NCBI GenBank assembly: GCA_036403095.1
Contig: DASWRQ010000331.1
Span: 1-9,057 of the forward strand
Direction of reading: 5' to 3'
DNA from: Kutzneria sp036403095
GTDB lineage: Bacteria > Actinomycetota > Actinomycetes > Mycobacteriales > Pseudonocardiaceae
DNA: 9,057 nt
The notes beneath the pieces were generated by a model. The model was not told the origin of the DNA and searched no databases. It saw nothing but the letters and a program-made list of their open reading frames with translations. A program made the position numbers and the translations under genes. Shown one piece after another: positions 6,508-9,057 of this stretch; the first letter of the stretch is position 1, and each line of letters starts with the position of its first letter.

Positions 6508-6511
6508 CTGA
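6500..6511. other. 12-bp perfect palindrome across convergent stop codons
   Basis: TCAGCTAGCTGA reads the same on both strands. It contains the TAG stop of the beta-propeller gene (6505-6507) and the TGA stop of truA (6500-6502, minus strand). Without a loop it would make only a weak hairpin. I see no other terminator in this 8-base tail overlap. Confidence 0.4.
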
Positions 6512-7354
6512 GCTGACCCGCACGCTGCGGGTGATCGCGGCACGGGCGGCCAGGTCCTGGTCCGCGGGGTAGTCGACCCGGACCAGGGTCAGGCCGTGCG
6601 GCGGCGCGACCGTGACGGAGCTGGAGCGCTCGGTGGAGCGCAGCAGGGAGGCCGGCCAGTCGACCGGCTTGCGGCCTTCGCCGACGGCCAGCAGCGCCCC
6701 GACCAGGCTGCGGACCATGGAGTGGCAGAACGCGTCGGCCGACACGGCGGCGGTCAGCACGCCGTCCTCGCCCCGGCTCCACGTCAGCCGCTGGAGCTCG
6801 CGGATGGTGGTGGCACCCTCGCGTCGTTTGCAGAAGGCGCAGAAGTCGTGCTCGCCGAGCAGCAGCTCGGACGCCTCGGACAGGGCGGCCAGCGACAGCG
6901 GTCGCGGCCACGAGAGGGTGTCCAACCGGCGGAGCGGATCGGCCCCGAAGGGGGCGTCGGCCACGCGGTACGCGTAGTGCCGGCGCAGCGCGGAGAAGCG
7001 GGCGTCGAACTCCTCGGGCACCCTGGTCGCCCGGAACACCCGCACGTCGGCCGGCAGGATGCGGGACAGCCGCTTGGCCAGGCCGTCCACATCGGACTCG
7101 GCCGGCAGGTCGACGTGGGCCACCTGCCCGCTGGCGTGCACGCCGGCGTCGGTGCGGCCGGCCACCGTCAGCGTCAGCGGCCGCCGGAACACCTGGGACA
7201 GCGACTCCTCCAGCACGCCGCACACCGTGCGCCGGGACGGCTGGCGGGCCCAGCCGGAGAACTCGGTGCCGTCATAGCCGAGGTCAAGTCGAACACGGAA
7301 GAGCCCGCCATCCCCGGGGGGAGTGGCGGGCTCGTCGTGGACGGCAGAAGTCAC
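6500..7354 (-). CDS. truA: tRNA pseudouridine(38-40) synthase TruA
   Basis: TruA isomerises uridines 38-40 of the tRNA anticodon arm to pseudouridine in the cytoplasm. The 284-residue protein has the family landmarks in order: LGYDGTEFSGWARQP (25-39), the catalytic motif AGRTDAGVHA with the nucleophile Asp69 (65-74), FDARFSA (116-122), RRHYAYRV (124-131), HDFCAFCK (169-176) and FCHSMVRSLVG (209-219). The usual length is about 250-280. The start is GTG at 7352-7354, overlapping the rplQ stop as GTGA, which suggests coupled translation from the ribosomal operon. I see no in-frame alternative start before the conserved core. The first 18 residues are not conserved and contain a strong RNA hairpin (7301-7333). 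The gene order rpoA-rplQ-truA is typical for actinobacteria. The 3' end converges with the beta-propeller gene. Confidence 0.97.
   Translation of the reverse strand: MTSAVHDEPATPPGDGGLFRVRLDLGYDGTEFSGWARQPSRRTVCGVLEESLSQVFRRPLTLTVAGRTDAGVHASGQVAHVDLPAESDVDGLAKRLSRILPADVRVFRATRVPEEFDARFSALRRHYAYRVADAPFGADPLRRLDTLSWPRPLSLAALSEASELLLGEHDFCAFCKRREGATTIRELQRLTWSRGEDGVLTAAVSADAFCHSMVRSLVGALLAVGEGRKPVDWPASLLRSTERSSSVTVAPPHGLTLVRVDYPADQDLAARAAITRSVRVSSAS
7301..7333 (-). terminator. Strong hairpin inside the 5' end of truA (possible terminator/attenuator)
   Basis: GAGCCCGCCA (7301-7310) and TGGCGGGCTC (7324-7333) are perfect 10-bp inverted arms around a 13-base loop that itself holds CCCC/GGGG. On the minus-strand transcript this lies 17 bases past the rplQ stop codon, within truA codons about 8-18, and is followed by TTCCGTGTT, a weak U-rich stretch. 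It resembles an intrinsic terminator for the ribosomal operon, with truA reached only by read-through. Actinobacterial terminators often lack a full U-run. The function is inferred from structure. Confidence 0.6.
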
Positions 7355-7893
7355 TCGGACTTCTTGTCCTCGGCCTCGGTGGTCTCCTCGACCTCGGCGA
7401 CAGCCTCGGTCTCGGCGGCCTCGTCAGCGGCGGCCTCCTCGGCGGCCGGGGTCTCGACGACCTCGGCGGCCGGGGTCGCGGCCTCGTCCTTGGCGAACTT
7501 GGTGCCGCGGGCCTTCTCGGCCTCGGTGGAGACCAGCTGCTCCGCGATCAGCTCGATCACGGCCATGGGGGCGTTGTCGCCCTTGCGGGGCATGGTCTTC
7601 ACGATGCGGGTGTAGCCACCGTTGCGGTCGGCGAAGTGCGGGCCGATCTCGGCGAACAGCTTGTGCAGCACGTCCTTGTCGCGGATGGTCTTGAGGACCT
7701 CACGACGGTTGTGCAGGTCACCGCGCTTGGCCTTGCTGATCAGCCGCTCGGCGAGCGGACGCAGCTTGCGCGCCTTGGCCTCGGTGGTCTTGATCCGCCC
7801 GTGCGTGAACAGCGCCGTGGCCAGGTTGGCCAGCAGCAGCCGCTCGTGGGCCGGAGACCCGCCAAGCCGGGCGCCCTTGGTGGGGGTCGGCAT
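7351..7893 (-). CDS. rplQ: 50S ribosomal protein L17 (bL17) with acidic C-terminal extension
   Basis: L17 is a large-subunit ribosomal protein near the peptide exit region. The core (about 1-122) has the family signatures: MPTPTKGARLGGSPAHERLLLANLATALFTHGRIKTT-type start, KARKLRPLAERLISKAKRG (41-58) and GGYTRIVKTMPRKGDNAPMAVIEL (92-115). E. coli L17 has 127 residues; this one has 180. The extra 58 or so residues are an Ala/Glu-rich acidic tail ending DKKSE, likely disordered. Similar tails occur in other actinobacteria. ATG at 7891-7893 is preceded by AGGAG eight bases upstream (7902-7906). It follows rpoA after 32 bases and overlaps truA by four, so all three are probably one transcript. Confidence 0.98.
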   Translation of the reverse strand: MPTPTKGARLGGSPAHERLLLANLATALFTHGRIKTTEAKARKLRPLAERLISKAKRGDLHNRREVLKTIRDKDVLHKLFAEIGPHFADRNGGYTRIVKTMPRKGDNAPMAVIELIAEQLVSTEAEKARGTKFAKDEAATPAAEVVETPAAEEAAADEAAETEAVAEVEETTEAEDKKSE

Positions 7894-7925
7894 TTCCGTT
7901 GCTCCTGTGGTCTAGAACAGCTGGG

Positions 7926-8981
7926 TCAGAGCTGCTCAGTCTCTGCGTAGTCCTGGCCGTCGTCGTGGTGTCCGTCCACACCCGCGTCGGACCAGCCCGC
8001 GTCGGCCGGGAAGTCGGTCGCGGCGACCGACGGGTCGAACCCGGGCGGGCTGTCCTTCAGCGCGAGGCCGAGGCCGACGAGCTTGAGCTTGACCTCGTCG
8101 ATCGACTTGGCGCCGAAGTTGCGGATGTCGAGCAGGTCGGCCTCGCTGCGCGAGACCAGTTCGCCGACGGTGTGGATGCCCTCACGCTTGAGGCAGTTGT
8201 ACGACCGGACCGTGAGGTCCAGGTCCTCGATCGGCATCGCGAACGCGGCGATGGTGTCCGCCTCGGCCGGCGACGGGCCGATCTCGATGCCCTCGGCGTC
8301 GGTGTTGAGCTCACGGGCCAGGCCGAAGAGCTCGGTCAGCGTCTTACCCGCGGACGCGACGGAGTCGCGCGGCGTGATCGACGGCTTGGTCTCCACGTCC
8401 AGGATCAGCTTGTCGAAGTCGGTGCGCTGCTCGACACGAGTGGCCTCGACCTTGTACGTCACCTTCAGCACCGGCGAGTAGATCGAGTCGACCGGGATCC
8501 GGCCGATCTCGGCGCCGGCCTGCTTGTTCTGCACCGCCGGGACGTAGCCGCGACCGCGCTCGACGACGAGCTCGATCTCCAGCTTGCCCTTGGCGTTGAG
8601 GGTGGCGATGTGCAGGTCGGGGTTGTGCACGGTGACACCGGCCGGAGGCACGATGTCGCCCGCGGTCACCGCGCCAGGCCCCTGCTTGCGCAGGTACATG
8701 GTCACCGGCTCGTCCTCCTCGGAGGACACGACCAGCTCCTTGAGGTTCAGGATGATGTCGGTGACATCCTCCTTCACCCCGGGAACCGTGGTGAACTCGT
8801 GCAGCACGCCGTCGATCCGGATGCTGGTCACGGCCGCGCCCGGGATGGACGACAGCAGCGTGCGCCGGATCGAGTTGCCCAACGTGTAGCCGAACCCGGG
8901 CTCCAGCGGCTCGATGACGAACCGGGACCGGGTGTCGTTGATGGGCTCTTCGGCGAGCGTGGGTCGCTGAGAGATGAGCAC
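7926..8981 (-). CDS. rpoA: DNA-directed RNA polymerase subunit alpha
   Basis: Alpha dimerises to nucleate RNA polymerase assembly and contacts promoter UP elements and activators. The 351-residue protein shows the N-terminal domain (about 1-226), with FVIEPLEPGFGYTLGNSIRRTLLSSIPG (21-48) and the dimerisation core. A linker follows, then the C-terminal helix-hairpin-helix domain (about 253-310) containing LTVRSYNCLKREGI and NFGAKSIDEVKLKL. Arg259 and Asn262 align with E. coli R265 and N268, the DNA-contact residues. An acidic, His-containing tail (about 320-351) is typical of actinobacteria. The GTG start at 8979-8981 is preceded by AAGAAGG six bases upstream (8988-8994). rpsD would be expected just upstream, but no S4 C-terminus is visible before the window ends. 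Confidence 0.99.
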   Translation of the reverse strand: MLISQRPTLAEEPINDTRSRFVIEPLEPGFGYTLGNSIRRTLLSSIPGAAVTSIRIDGVLHEFTTVPGVKEDVTDIILNLKELVVSSEEDEPVTMYLRKQGPGAVTAGDIVPPAGVTVHNPDLHIATLNAKGKLEIELVVERGRGYVPAVQNKQAGAEIGRIPVDSIYSPVLKVTYKVEATRVEQRTDFDKLILDVETKPSITPRDSVASAGKTLTELFGLARELNTDAEGIEIGPSPAEADTIAAFAMPIEDLDLTVRSYNCLKREGIHTVGELVSRSEADLLDIRNFGAKSIDEVKLKLVGLGLALKDSPPGFDPSVAATDFPADAGWSDAGVDGHHDDGQDYAETEQL

Positions 8982-8987
8982 TGCTTA

Positions 8988-8994
8988 CCTTCTT
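8988..8994 (-). promoter_or_regulatory. Ribosome binding site for rpoA
   Basis: AAGAAGG on the minus strand, six bases before the GTG at 8979-8981, decides this non-ATG start. Confidence 0.65.
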
Positions 8995-9029
8995 TCGTAC
9001 GACGCCCGCTATTTGACGTCGACCGAGTC

Positions 9030-9057
9030 CCGGGCCGGCCCCCCCCGGGCGGCCCGG
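9030..9057 (-). other. GC-rich inverted repeat upstream of rpoA at the window edge
   Basis: CCGGGCCG (9030-9037) and CGGCCCGG (9050-9057) are perfect 8-bp arms around a loop with eight consecutive C on the plus strand. It lies upstream of rpoA, probably in the gap after rpsD. It could be a hairpin in the operon transcript. No U-run follows on the minus strand. The repeat may extend past the window. Confidence 0.45.

Noticed and set aside
5365..6543. A 392-codon minus-strand frame opposite the beta-propeller gene
   Set aside because: The plus-strand frame has a signal peptide and five Asp-boxes; this one is a Gly/Val/Arg shadow.
6596..7615. A 339-codon plus-strand frame opposite truA and rplQ
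   Set aside because: Both truA and rplQ are certain on the minus strand; the plus frame shows Ser/Ala runs from the Glu/Ala codons of the L17 tail.
9001..9057. A C-terminal end of rpsD (ribosomal S4) at the window edge
   Set aside because: The frame ending at the TAG near 9010 (minus strand) reads a Gly/Arg/Ala stretch then DSVDVK, unlike the S4 C-terminus.

Overview
The window is high-GC, codon-biased DNA of an actinobacterium. Gene content points to a Pseudonocardiales-type genome (Saccharothrix/Kutzneria/Amycolatopsis-like): an actinobacterial rpoA-rplQ-truA block, an ESX (type VII secretion) gene set with an EspC-like/WXG-type substrate pair, and an IS630-type transposase tail. The genus is an inference and is not settled by the sequence.

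Layout, left to right. (1) Positions 1-142 are the 3' end of an IS630-family transposase, cut by the window edge; its stop codon overlaps the stop codon of the next gene, which reads the other way. (2) Positions 139-3180 (minus strand) form a probable operon read right to left: eccB, then an EspC-like small protein, then a WXG-type protein with a long Gly/Ala/Pro tail. The last two overlap by 4 bases. (3) A 136-bp divergent spacer (3181-3316) carries an inverted repeat. (4) Positions 3317-6507 (plus strand) hold eccE, an unrecognised 244-residue protein that overlaps eccE by 4 bases, and an exported Asp-box (BNR-like) beta-propeller protein. (5) Positions 6500-8981 (minus strand) are the end of the alpha ribosomal operon, rpoA-rplQ-truA, with rplQ and truA overlapping by 4 bases.

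How it fits together. EccB and EccE are membrane components of a type VII secretion system. The small EspC-like protein carries a YxxxD motif typical of T7SS export signals, and the WXG-type protein beside it is a plausible co-secreted partner. In Mycobacterium tuberculosis the ESX-4 locus also lies next to truA-rplQ-rpoA, so this locus is best read as an ESX-4-type system. The motor (EccC), channel (EccD) and mycosin (MycP) genes are not in this window.

No intergenic stretch exceeds 300 bases. The most interesting items are a strong 10-bp-stem hairpin inside the 5' coding region of truA, the IS630 junction built into a substrate-gene stop codon, and the uncharacterised protein coupled to eccE. 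Nothing here amounts to a clearly new system; the locus looks like a variant of a known secretion system.
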